Part shown: positions 1-6,618 of the stretch, one piece after another
Numbering within the stretch: position 1 is the first letter of the stretch
How the letters are laid out: each line of letters starts with the position of its first letter
DNA from: an uncultured Ruminococcus sp.
GTDB taxonomy: Bacteria > Bacillota > Clostridia > Oscillospirales > Ruminococcaceae
NCBI GenBank assembly: GCA_946531975.1
Contig: CAMNAY010000054.1
Location: 1 to 9,116, forward strand
Reading direction: 5' to 3'
DNA: 9,116 nt
The notes under the pieces: generated by a model
What the model was told of the DNA's origin: nothing
Databases searched by the model: none
The model's input: only the letters and a program-made list of their open reading frames with translations
Position numbers and translations under genes: made by a program

Positions 1-660
1 GGAGGTCGGGGCAAAATAGCCCGTGACCTGATAGCCCCACGAGCCGTCAAACGGGAATTCCGTCAGCGGCATAAATTCGATATGCGTATAAGAGAGGTCC
101 TTCATGTACGGAATGATCTGCTTGGCAAATTCGACATAGCTGAGCGGATTACCGTCTTCATAGGTCCGCCATGAGGCGAAGTGAACCTCATAAATATTCA
201 TCGGTGACTTATAGATATTGGTCTTTGCCTTCTGTGCTGCCCATTTCTGGTCATGCCAGACATACTTTGACTCATACAGCTTGGTTGCATTCTGCGGTGC
301 GGTCTCAAAATGCGTTCCGTACGGGTCATTTTTCAGTTTCACAGCACCGCTCTTGGTCAGGATGCTGTACTTGTAAAGCGTATATTCCGGCAGCTTATCC
401 ATTGCTGCCTCCCAGATCCCGTCCGCAACGGGAAGCATTGTATTGACATCACGGTTCCAGTCGTTGAAATCACCGACGACGGAAACATTTACGGCATTCG
501 GCGCCCAGACGCGAAAGACCGTTTTTTCGGCACCGTCCCGAATCTCGGTGTGCGCACCGAAAAAGCGCTGTGCGTCATAGTTTTTCCCCTGATAGAACAG
601 ATGCAGCGGATATGCATTTGGATTCTGCTCCGAATTCGGATTCGATTGTGCTGTACTCAT
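1..660 (-). CDS. glgB: 1,4-alpha-glucan (glycogen) branching enzyme, N-terminal part
   Basis: Partial gene: the first 220 residues are visible and the rest lies beyond position 1. The enzyme cuts alpha-1,4-glucan chains and re-attaches them through alpha-1,6 links during glycogen synthesis in the cytoplasm. The sequence shows a CBM48-type beta-sandwich at about residues 33-120, including VWAPNA (51-56) and VVGDFNDWN (61-69). The start of the GH13 barrel follows, with NIYEVHFASW (155-164) and the stretch 191-220, whose THIEFMPLTEFPFDGSWGYQ core is diagnostic of branching enzymes. The catalytic residues are outside the window. The start at 660 is chosen because AGGAGG lies 5 nt upstream. An in-frame ATG at 696 would add 12 residues but has only an AAAGG abutting it. 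The gene is monocistronic at its 5' end, with its own promoter at 771-799. Identification is firm. Confidence 0.95.
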   Translation of the reverse strand, partial: MSTAQSNPNSEQNPNAYPLHLFYQGKNYDAQRFFGAHTEIRDGAEKTVFRVWAPNAVNVSVVGDFNDWNRDVNTMLPVADGIWEAAMDKLPEYTLYKYSILTKSGAVKLKNDPYGTHFETAPQNATKLYESKYVWHDQKWAAQKAKTNIYKSPMNIYEVHFASWRTYEDGNPLSYVEFAKQIIPYMKDLSYTHIEFMPLTEFPFDGSWGYQVTGYFAPTS

Positions 661-665
661 ATTTT

Positions 666-691
666 CCTCCTGAGCTGCCGCGAACAGCAGC
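666..691 (-). promoter_or_regulatory. glgB ribosome binding site with adjacent UUCG-loop hairpin
   Basis: The Shine-Dalgarno sequence AGGAGG is the complement of 666-671, 5 nt before the ATG. Directly upstream, 674-691 on the minus strand reads GCTGCTG-TTCG-CGGCAGC, a 7-bp stem with one T·G pair and a TTCG tetraloop. It ends 2 nt before the Shine-Dalgarno. Such a hairpin could stabilise the mRNA or tune ribosome access; that role is inferred, not shown. Confidence 0.6.
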
Positions 692-770
692 ACCATCCTT
701 TCTTTCTATTGTATTCTTCACGCACCTTGCGGCATATATAGACAACGTAAAGATACTACGCCGTATATAT

Positions 771-799
771 ATTTTACCATATCTGCCCCAAACATGCAA
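771..799 (-). promoter_or_regulatory. Sigma-A promoter of glgB
   Basis: On the minus strand the -35 is TTGCAT (complement of 794-799) and the -10 is TAAAAT (complement of 771-776), with a 17-nt spacer. The spacer ends in TGG, giving an extended -10 (TGnTAAAAT). The expected transcript starts near 764, which leaves a leader of about 100 nt before the glgB ATG. The surrounding DNA is much richer in A+T than the coding regions. No operator for a known regulator is recognised. Confidence 0.75.
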
Positions 800-1023
800 G
801 CTTTTTTTCATTTTTACTGAAATTTCGGGAATTCAGACAGCTTTTTTTGTCTCTCTTTGTGCATAATGTCCACTCACAGACATCAATTTGACCGTTTTCC
901 CGTCAAAAGCACTTACAAAGTGACCGGACAGCAGACGCGCCGGATCAGATCTGCACAAAACAGGCAGTGCCAAAGAAAAATATGAGACATTCTGAGTATG
1001 ATACAGCGCCGGGAATCTCCCTG
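800..1023. other. Intergenic stretch between spoIIE end and glgB promoter, no gene seen
   Basis: Together with the glgB leader and promoter this makes a 363-nt gap between spoIIE and glgB. No convincing open reading frame with a ribosome binding site is present. Only short inverted repeats of about 5 bp are visible, for example TTGAC...GTCAA near 887-905 and CACTT...AAGTG near 910-922. None is followed by a T-run in either direction, so I cannot point to a good intrinsic terminator for spoIIE. Confidence 0.6.
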
Positions 1024-3261
1024 TCAGTCGTCGATCACAGTGCCGGAGAGTGCAGCCGCCAGAACTGTCACGTCATCGGCAGGCGAACCGTCCGCACTGC
1101 GCGGCGCCTTCCCGCAGAGCGTATGCACAAGCTCCTGCAAATCTCCGCCCTCGCGCAGCTTCTGCCGGATATACGGGAACACCGCTTCGTCCATGCCGTC
1201 CGACATCAGAAAGAGCAGATCGCCGCGGTCGAGCTGAAGCTGCACAGTATACGGCTCTGTTTTCGGCAGAATTCCGATCGGACCGTTTGCCGCCTGACAG
1301 ACTGTCACGACATCGCCCTGCCGGACAAAGGTCGGACCCGCACCGTACTTGTACAGCGTCACGGAGGCGGTGTCTGTACAGATCTTCGCGACATCGAGCG
1401 TCGCAAACCGCTCATCGCCCGACTTGGTCAGCATGATTGCATTGACCATATCCGCAGCACCCTGACACTCCATGCCGGACTGCACAAGCTGCCGGAAATT
1501 GCTCAGCACGATCCTTGCGTCCAGCGCAGCATTTTTGCCCGTGCCCATGCCGTCCGACACTGCGAGATAGACAGCACCGCTCTGATCGGAGAAGGTATCC
1601 CAGCAATCGCCGCATGGCTCGTCATCGTGTACCGCGCACTGCGCAGCCGCCGTCGTGACCGAAAAGCCGCCGGTGCTTTGCAGCAGCAGACGCTGCTCGC
1701 CGCCCGCAGCCTCCGTCCCGCAGCATTCCAGCGGGCGCTGAAGCGCATCCCGCAGCACCTCCGTCACCAGAACTGCGTCCGGCTCGGCATCCGCAGGCAT
1801 GTACAGCTCAATGAGCAGCCTGCCGTTCTCCGTCTCGGAGACCGCGGCAGCAAGCAGCGGAATCTGCAAATGCCCCAGCACGTCGGTAACATACCGCGTC
1901 AGCTCCCGATGATAGGTTCGGCGTGACTGCTGACCTGCGCGGCGCAGCAAAGATTCCGTAATTTTCATCTGTGAAAACAGCAGCGTCTGTGTCTCGCGCA
2001 GCCTTGCTGCCAGTGCCTTCTCCGAAGCGTTCTGCTTCTTTGTGCGGATGAATTCCGCAGTGACCTGATCGGGCTTCAGGCAGTGAAACGGCGCGGCTGC
2101 CGGTTCGGTCAGTCCCGCCTCAGAGAGGCGCCGGAAGCAGCGGCGGACCTCCTCGTCCCCCTGCGCCCAGCACTCGTCATGGTAGCTGCATTTGGCACAG
2201 ACCGTATCGCAGACATGCCGCACCGCATCATGCGGCAGCTCCGCTTTGGCAAGCCTGCTCACGATCTGCTCTGCCGACCCGCGCACGCCCGCAATCGAAT
2301 CCGACAGAAAATCCAGCCGTGCGCCGGTCAGTGCGGCAAGGTCGGCATCGCCGTCATTCCATTGCAGGATGCTGTCTGCGATCTGCTGTGCGGGGAGAAA
2401 CAGAAAAAGCAGCCCGCCGATGATGCTGTTGACCCAGATTCTGCCGGTATGGATGTCCCAGCCGGAGAGCATCAGACCGGCACAGCAGAAAAGCTGCATC
2501 ATCAGAAACAGCATTTCTTTTCGTCTGCCCGCGAGAAATCCCGCCGCAAGACCTGCTGCGGGCAGCACTGCCGCAAAGCCTGCCGCCTGCGCATCGGTAA
2601 TCAGCAGGGCAAATGCGGAAAGTGTGCCGCAGATCATGCCGCCGCCCGCACGGTATCGCTTTGCAGCGGTCAGGATGATAAAGGCAGAGACAATCTGCCC
2701 CAGACTGAACATCAGCACCCGCACAGAGCAGAGTGCGGCAATGAAGATCACAAAACAAACAGAAAATGCAGCCGCATCTCCTGCATGCAGGCGCACCGGC
2801 ACCCCGCATTCAAACCGCTCGGCAGCGCGGCGGATGCATGCAGCAAGCAGTCCGGCAAGCACCGCCCCCGCGCCCCAGAACAGCAGCTCCCGTCCGCCGA
2901 TGATCCGCGCCATGCTGAAGATTACAGCGGAAAGTCCGGTTCCGGACGCCGCGAGCAGTGCGGCTGCCCGCGGTGTATGCTGCATGCTGATCAGCCAGCG
3001 CAGCAGCGCCGTCAGCGCGATGGCGCAGAGAAAGACAGGTCCCTTTGTCAGCGTCCCTGTCAGCGCGTAAGTAAACAGACTCCCTGCAAGCACGGCAATT
3101 CCGCAGGTCGGGGACAGTGCCGCCGAGAGCGCCGTATTGAGCGGAATCTGAAAGCCGTTGAAGCTCGCTGCCGAAAGCAGGCAGGAGCAGACGCCGCAGC
3201 AGGCAAGTCCGATGCCGCGCAGCACACGCGGATCCTGTTTGATTTTAAGCCAATCCGTCAT
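1024..3261 (-). CDS. spoIIE: Stage II sporulation protein E, membrane PP2C phosphatase
   Basis: 745 residues, somewhat shorter than the 827 of the Bacillus subtilis protein. SpoIIE dephosphorylates the anti-anti-sigma factor SpoIIAA in the forespore, which releases sigma-F, and it also acts at the polar division septum. The N-terminal half (about 15-295) is a series of hydrophobic segments, as expected for the roughly ten-helix membrane domain. A central region (about 300-520) follows and contains the cysteine cluster C351, C355, C358, C364. The PP2C domain occupies about 530-738, with metal-binding aspartates apparent in VSDGMGTG (D570), TLDVAKI (D623), MSDGMDE (D688) and ADDVTVL (D729/D730). 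All key acidic motifs look intact. The ATG at 3261 is preceded by AGAGG with a spacer of about 10 nt. The gene appears monocistronic with its own promoter. Function is firm by family; active sporulation of the host is not shown. Confidence 0.95.
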   Translation of the reverse strand: MTDWLKIKQDPRVLRGIGLACCGVCSCLLSAASFNGFQIPLNTALSAALSPTCGIAVLAGSLFTYALTGTLTKGPVFLCAIALTALLRWLISMQHTPRAAALLAASGTGLSAVIFSMARIIGGRELLFWGAGAVLAGLLAACIRRAAERFECGVPVRLHAGDAAAFSVCFVIFIAALCSVRVLMFSLGQIVSAFIILTAAKRYRAGGGMICGTLSAFALLITDAQAAGFAAVLPAAGLAAGFLAGRRKEMLFLMMQLFCCAGLMLSGWDIHTGRIWVNSIIGGLLFLFLPAQQIADSILQWNDGDADLAALTGARLDFLSDSIAGVRGSAEQIVSRLAKAELPHDAVRHVCDTVCAKCSYHDECWAQGDEEVRRCFRRLSEAGLTEPAAAPFHCLKPDQVTAEFIRTKKQNASEKALAARLRETQTLLFSQMKITESLLRRAGQQSRRTYHRELTRYVTDVLGHLQIPLLAAAVSETENGRLLIELYMPADAEPDAVLVTEVLRDALQRPLECCGTEAAGGEQRLLLQSTGGFSVTTAAAQCAVHDDEPCGDCWDTFSDQSGAVYLAVSDGMGTGKNAALDARIVLSNFRQLVQSGMECQGAADMVNAIMLTKSGDERFATLDVAKICTDTASVTLYKYGAGPTFVRQGDVVTVCQAANGPIGILPKTEPYTVQLQLDRGDLLFLMSDGMDEAVFPYIRQKLREGGDLQELVHTLCGKAPRSADGSPADDVTVLAAALSGTVIDD

Positions 3262-3316
3262 AACAAATCTTCCTCTCTTTTGCCCGTATCTGTTCTTCTT
3301 TCAGCAGGCAAAATTC

Positions 3317-3350
3317 ATTATAACGCATTGTCTCTGCGGAACGGGTCGAA
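3317..3350 (-). promoter_or_regulatory. Putative spoIIE promoter with a Spo0A-box-like site
   Basis: On the minus strand a perfect TATAAT -10 (complement of 3317-3322) lies about 55 nt upstream of the spoIIE ATG. No good -35 lies at 17 nt spacing (CCCGTT). Upstream, the plus strand carries GGTCGAA (3344-3350), a 6/7 match to the Spo0A box TGTCGAA. In B. subtilis spoIIE is transcribed by sigma-A with Spo0A~P from a promoter with unusual spacing and 0A boxes. A weak -35 with a nearby 0A-like box fits that pattern, but a single 6/7 match is weak evidence. Confidence 0.5.
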
Positions 3351-3353
3351 ACT

Positions 3354-3404
3354 CCGGCACAGTCTGCGCCGGAACGACTGAGAGCGGGCAGACCGCCCGC
3401 TCTC
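3354..3404 (-). terminator. Two consecutive hairpins after the lipoprotein gene
   Basis: Directly downstream of the lipoprotein stop (3413), 3380-3404 forms a perfect 10-bp inverted repeat, GAGAGCGGGC/GCCCGCTCTC, with a 5-nt loop. A second hairpin at 3354-3372 (CCGGCGCA/TGTGCCGG on the minus strand) has an 8-bp stem with one G·T pair and a 3-nt loop. Both lie between the gene end and the spoIIE promoter, as terminators would. Neither is followed by a real T-run on the minus strand (only GTTTC), so intrinsic termination may be weak. They may instead serve as RNA 3'-end stabilisers. Confidence 0.45.
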
Positions 3405-3412
3405 TCCGCATA

Positions 3413-3706
3413 TCAGTCAAAGGGATGCACCTCACGGGTACCCTCCCGCACCAGACTGGTGATATCCTCCCGCATGGAATCCACCGCACTCTCTGCGCGG
3501 TCAATGAGATCCGGCTCCGATTCGGTACGTGATGTCCGGCGGGTGGTATCGGCAGCGCTGCTTTCGGTATGCCCTCTGTCAGACTGAGAAGTGTAATACT
3601 CTGCCTCAGAGGAATCATTCCCGCAGGCTGTCAGTGCCGCACAGCAGAGGCATGCTGTCAGCAGCGATGCTGCGCGCTTTTTGGTTCCGCTTTGTCTCTT
3701 TTCCAT
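3413..3706 (-). CDS. Small predicted lipoprotein of unknown function
   Basis: 97 residues. I do not recognise a family. The N terminus has several basic residues, then a hydrophobic stretch ending in the lipobox LTAC (25-28), so Cys28 should be lipidated and the protein anchored outside the membrane. The mature part is only about 70 residues. It starts with a Ser/Thr/acidic linker (about 30-65) and ends in a predicted charged helix (about 66-90) closing with HPFD. The ATG at 3706 is chosen over an upstream in-frame ATG at 3799 because it places the basic signal-peptide start correctly and has AAAGGA about 10 nt upstream. The gene stands alone between the metal operon and spoIIE. A TATAAA at the complement of 3776-3781 could be its -10, but no good -35 is visible. 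A link to sporulation or metal uptake cannot be inferred. Confidence 0.75.
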   Translation of the reverse strand: MEKRQSGTKKRAASLLTACLCCAALTACGNDSSEAEYYTSQSDRGHTESSAADTTRRTSRTESEPDLIDRAESAVDSMREDITSLVREGTREVHPFD

Positions 3707-3794
3707 AAGCTTCCGATCCTTTCTGCCTGCACCGCACAGATGCAGGACAGCATTAGGATCGCCTGTCAGAGCCGTTTTATACAAGGTTTTGCAT

Positions 3795-3935
3795 GGCAAT
3801 TTTCTCCGGTTTCAAACAGGTTCAACAGAGTTTTCAACATTTTTGCGTGAAAAGGGCTTGCTGATGCGTCCTTTTTCCGGTTTTCCGACAGTTTCCGTGC
3901 AAACATTCAACAGTTTCAAACGGCAATTTCTCCCG
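3795..3935. repeat. Permuted short repeats upstream of the lipoprotein gene
   Basis: Two blocks share the same three words in different order. Block A (3795-3828) reads GGCAATTTTCTCCG, then GTTTCAAAC, then GTTCAACAG. Block B (3906-3935) reads TTCAACAG, then TTTCAAAC, then GGCAATTTCTCCCG. An additional GTTTTCAACA lies at 3830-3839. On the minus strand the words read TGTTGAA and GTTTGAAAC, recurring at roughly helical-turn spacing in block A. The function is unknown. They may be binding sites for a regulator or remnants of a duplicated intergenic element. Confidence 0.5.
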
Positions 3936-3958
3936 ATGGAACAAATGAACGAATATAC

Positions 3959-3987
3959 AAAAATGCAGAAGACGGCATCCGCTGCCG
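3959..3987 (-). terminator. Weak candidate terminator after znuB
   Basis: Eleven nucleotides past the znuB stop, the minus strand has CGGCA-GCGGA-TGCCG (complement of 3973-3987), a 5-bp GC-rich stem. It is followed after 8 nt by TTTTT (complement of 3959-3963). The position is right for the end of the metal operon, but the stem is short and the T-run is displaced. Confidence 0.25.
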
Positions 3988-3997
3988 GAACCGTGCA

Positions 3998-4843
3998 TCA
4001 TTTTTCTGCGGCACCCGTCCGTCTGCGCAGCAGTGCAACGATCGGTGTCGATGCCGCAAACACGGCGAGATTGACCAGAATGACGCTCGCACCGACGCTG
4101 GTATCAAACATCAGCGAGAACAGCAGCCCCAGCAGAAAGCAGCTGATTGACACGATCACGGCGGTCAGCACCACACTGCGGAACCGCTTGCAGAGCCGCA
4201 TTGCCGTCACTGCGGGGAAGATCATCAGACTGGAGATCAGCAGCGCACCCATCATCATCATGCCCAGCACGACCGTCACAGCCGTCAGCACTGCGATCAG
4301 CAAATTGTAGAAACGGACATTCAGCCCGGTTGCACGCGCAAAGTTCTCATCGAAGGTCACCGCGAAAATCTTGTCATAGAACAGCAGATACACCAGCAGT
4401 ACGCAGACGCTCAGGATGACGCTGAAGATCACATCGCCCCTGGACATCGCGAGGATACTGCCGAACATGTAGTGGCTGACATCGGTCATCAGGTTCGCCT
4501 TCGAGGAGGCGAAGATGCCCAGTGCGAGTGCAGAGGTCGAGAACAGTGCGATTGCCGTATCGCCGCCGAGTCTGCTGCTCTCCGAGAGCCGCAGCAGAAT
4601 GTATGCCGCAACGATCACCACAGGAATCGTCACCTGCATCGGCGCCCAGCCCATTGCCGCGGCAATACAGAGCGTACCGTATCCGACATGCGACAGACCG
4701 TCTCCGATCATTGAGCAGCGCTTCAGCACCAGACTGACGCCGAGCAGACTGGAGCAGAGACTGACTGCGATGCCCGCGATCAGTGCCGGCAGGAGAATTG
4801 CAGAGACAAATTCCGGCGTCAGAATTGCAGAAAGATTATTCAT
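3998..4843 (-). CDS. znuB: Metal (zinc-type) ABC transporter permease
   Basis: 281 residues, the usual size for ABC-3 family permeases that import Zn2+, Mn2+ or Fe2+. The sequence is almost entirely hydrophobic, with about eight membrane-spanning segments. It carries the family motif region RCSMIGDGLSHVGYG (42-56), corresponding to the conserved R-S-IGDALSH signature. It would form a dimeric channel driven by the ATPase encoded just upstream. The start at 4843 is fixed by AGGAGG 6 nt upstream. A longer in-frame reading to 5107 overlaps the ATPase gene and has no membrane character, so it is rejected. The ATG lies inside the end of the ATPase gene (8-nt overlap), indicating translational coupling. 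It is the last gene of the five-gene operon. Zinc specificity is inferred from the neighbours, and manganese remains possible. Confidence 0.9.
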   Translation of the reverse strand: MNNLSAILTPEFVSAILLPALIAGIAVSLCSSLLGVSLVLKRCSMIGDGLSHVGYGTLCIAAAMGWAPMQVTIPVVIVAAYILLRLSESSRLGGDTAIALFSTSALALGIFASSKANLMTDVSHYMFGSILAMSRGDVIFSVILSVCVLLVYLLFYDKIFAVTFDENFARATGLNVRFYNLLIAVLTAVTVVLGMMMMGALLISSLMIFPAVTAMRLCKRFRSVVLTAVIVSISCFLLGLLFSLMFDTSVGASVILVNLAVFAASTPIVALLRRRTGAAEK

Positions 4844-5606
4844 TTGTCTCCTCCTGTTCCGTATGCGTGTGCCCATGTGCGCAGTTGGAGCAATGCTCCT
4901 GCGTGACATTTTCGCCGAGGAAACGTCTGCCGACCGCGCTCTTTTCATAGTCGGCACAGCTTCCGAAAAAGCATTCGTTCTTTCCGATGTGCAGGATTGT
5001 TTTTGCATGGCGCACCGCGCATTCCACATCATGCGTGACCATGATAATCGTAATGCCGTGTTCCTCGTGGATATGCCGCAGGATCGCATACAGCTCGGTC
5101 GCGACAAGCGGATCCAAACCGGTCAGCGGCTCATCGAGCAGCAGGAGTTTCTGCGTCGCGCAGAGCGCCCGTGCAAGCAGTACGCGCTGCTGCTGTCCGC
5201 CGGAAAGATCCCGGTAGCAGCGTTCTGCAAGCGCCGTGATATTCACGCACCCTTCCTGCTCGGCTGCTCTTGCCTTATCCGCCTTCGTATAGAACGGATG
5301 AAACAGTCCGCGGTTCAGGCATCCCGACAGCACAACCTCCCGCACGGACGCGGGAAAGCTGCGCTGAATCTGACTCTGCTGCGGCAGATACCCGATCTCA
5401 TTGCGTTTCAGCCCGTCCCCGAAGGTCATACTGCCGCCGTCCACGGACTTCAGACCGAGCAGACATTTCATCAATGTGCTTTTGCCGGAGCCGTTCTCGC
5501 CGACAATGCAGAGATAGTCGCCCTTGTTAACGGTAAAGCTCAGATGCTCCTGCACCGTCAGCGATTCATAGCGCAGGGTTATATCCTTGCAGGTAATATA
5601 TGCCAT
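4836..5606 (-). CDS. znuC: Metal (zinc-type) ABC transporter ATP-binding protein
   Basis: 256 residues. It is the cytoplasmic ATPase that powers the metal importer. All ABC landmarks are visible and intact: Walker A GENGSGKST (36-44), Q-loop around PQQ (75-77), signature LSGGQQQR (134-141), Walker B LLLLDEP (154-160), D-loop GLD (163-165) and the H-loop histidine H192 in VTHD. The C-terminal tail beyond the ATPase core carries an unusual His/Cys cluster, HCSNCAHGHTH (238-248), which could bind metal. The ATG sits 1 nt beyond the stop of the binding-protein gene. A GGGAGG about 12 nt upstream lies within that gene. The stop overlaps the permease start by 8 nt. The grouping with a ZnuA-like protein and a Fur-family regulator points to zinc or a similar divalent cation. 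Confidence 0.93.
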   Translation of the reverse strand: MAYITCKDITLRYESLTVQEHLSFTVNKGDYLCIVGENGSGKSTLMKCLLGLKSVDGGSMTFGDGLKRNEIGYLPQQSQIQRSFPASVREVVLSGCLNRGLFHPFYTKADKARAAEQEGCVNITALAERCYRDLSGGQQQRVLLARALCATQKLLLLDEPLTGLDPLVATELYAILRHIHEEHGITIIMVTHDVECAVRHAKTILHIGKNECFFGSCADYEKSAVGRRFLGENVTQEHCSNCAHGHTHTEQEETNE

Positions 5607-5607
5607 A

Positions 5608-6618
5608 TCAGCTCAGTGCCTCCCTGATCGCCGCGAGATTCTCCCGCATAAACTCCTGATAATGCTTCCGGCTTTGAAAATCCGCTTTCGAGACATTATT
5701 GCAGGATTGCAGCATCACTGCCTTTGCGCCGGTTGCCTTGCAGACAGCATCGGAGATCTTCTGCGAGGAATTTTCCAGATAAAACACCGTCTGAATGTTC
5801 TCGTCCCTGACCTTCTGAATGAGGAAGGAAAGCGTCGCGGCAGAGGCATCGGTATCGCTGCTGCATCCGGAAAACGCGGCGTAGTAGTCCCAGCCGTAGG
5901 CATGGGTCAGATACCGGAACGGGAAGCGGTCTGCGAACACCAGCGTATGCTTCGGGCAGTTTTCCGCGATGTCCCGCGCTTCTGCGTCGAGCGCATTCAG
6001 CTCGTCCATGATCTCTGCACATGCCCTGTCGCATTTCTCTGCATCGTCCGGACGCAGTGCCTTGAACTCCTCATTGATTGCAGAGAGCATCCTCCCCGCA
6101 TTGAGGGGCGCCGTCCAGATATGCTCGTCGATCTCCATATCGTGCGCGTCATGATCATGATCGTGTTCTTCCTCGTCGTGTTCTTCCTCGTCGTGTTCTT
6201 CATCCTCATGGTCGTGCTCCATGCCCTCGACGGTCTCCTCATCCAGCAGCGTCACACAGTCAAACATGCGGAGATTCCGCTTGCCGCTGCGGGAGCTGCT
6301 GATGATCTTGTCCGCCCATGTTTCCGAGGTTCCGCCGATGTAGATGAACAGATCGCAGCTCTGAATTGCAGCAACGTCGTTCGGCGAAGGCTCATAGGCA
6401 TGACTCTCGCCGCCCGGTGAGAGCAGCATCGTAATACCGCAGGGAATGCCGGTTTTCTCCGACATTTGCAGTGCGAGATCATAGGTTGCATAGACCGTTG
6501 TGACGATCCTGAGCTTTCCGTCATCCGCCGCTCCGCAGCCGCCGAGTCCGGCAAGCAGTCCGCAGCCGACCAGCAATGCAGCGCCGAGCGCCCTGATTTT
6601 TCTGAATATCCGTTTCAT
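5608..6618 (-). CDS. znuA: Metal ABC transporter substrate-binding lipoprotein (ZnuA-like)
   Basis: 336 residues. A signal peptide with lipobox ending LGGC (Cys28) predicts a lipid-anchored extracellular binding protein that hands metal to the ZnuBC-like channel. It belongs to the cluster A-I (ZnuA/TroA) family. Likely ligands are H73 in GGESHAYEPSP and H166 in DEHIW. Between them lies the His/Asp/Glu-rich loop typical of zinc-binding members (about 134-160, eight histidines). The usual third-ligand motif (His-Asp-Ala-Phe/Tyr) is replaced by FADRFPF (228-234), so coordination may use D230 or another residue. The C-terminal part (SCSSDTDAS-like segment, ENSSQKISD) fits the family. The start codon overlaps the stop of the upstream membrane gene as ATGA, and the ribosome site is modest (GGAAG). 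Zinc is the likely substrate; manganese is less likely given the His loop. Confidence 0.92.
   Translation of the reverse strand: MKRIFRKIRALGAALLVGCGLLAGLGGCGAADDGKLRIVTTVYATYDLALQMSEKTGIPCGITMLLSPGGESHAYEPSPNDVAAIQSCDLFIYIGGTSETWADKIISSSRSGKRNLRMFDCVTLLDEETVEGMEHDHEDEEHDEEEHDEEEHDHDHDAHDMEIDEHIWTAPLNAGRMLSAINEEFKALRPDDAEKCDRACAEIMDELNALDAEARDIAENCPKHTLVFADRFPFRYLTHAYGWDYYAAFSGCSSDTDASAATLSFLIQKVRDENIQTVFYLENSSQKISDAVCKATGAKAVMLQSCNNVSKADFQSRKHYQEFMRENLAAIREALS
6161..6205 (-). repeat. 15-bp tandem repeat coding the His-rich loop of ZnuA
   Basis: Two exact copies of TCGTGTTCTTCCTCG (6161-6175, 6176-6190) are followed by a third with mismatches at the end (6191-6205). On the coding strand each unit encodes E-H-D-E-E or a near variant, so the loop can grow or shrink in steps of five residues without a frameshift. 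Confidence 0.85.

Noticed and set aside
575..811. 78-residue open frame on the minus strand in the glgB leader
   Set aside because: It starts upstream of the predicted promoter -10, overlaps glgB out of frame and has no ribosome binding site. The in-frame glgB sequence explains the region.
967..1926. 319-residue open frame on the plus strand
   Set aside because: Antisense to the PP2C domain of spoIIE. The Arg/His-rich composition is typical of a shadow frame, and no ribosome site is seen.
2083..3381. 432-residue open frame on the plus strand
   Set aside because: Antisense to the spoIIE membrane domain. Low-complexity Arg/Gln/Ala composition marks it as a shadow frame.
3795..3935. Replication origin in the repeat-containing intergenic region
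   Set aside because: Only one 7/9 DnaA-box-like match is visible, there is no dnaA or dnaN gene nearby, and the AT-rich unwinding region is not evident.
4515..5627. 370-residue open frame on the plus strand
   Set aside because: Antisense to the metal transporter permease and ATPase genes, whose motifs are unambiguous.
6161..6205. Short tandem repeats considered as a CRISPR-like array
   Set aside because: Units are directly adjacent with no spacers and lie in frame inside a coding sequence.
5587..6420. 277-residue open frame on the plus strand with a hydrophobic stretch
   Set aside because: Antisense to znuA. The apparent membrane-like valine/phenylalanine run is just the complement of the His/Glu-rich repeat.
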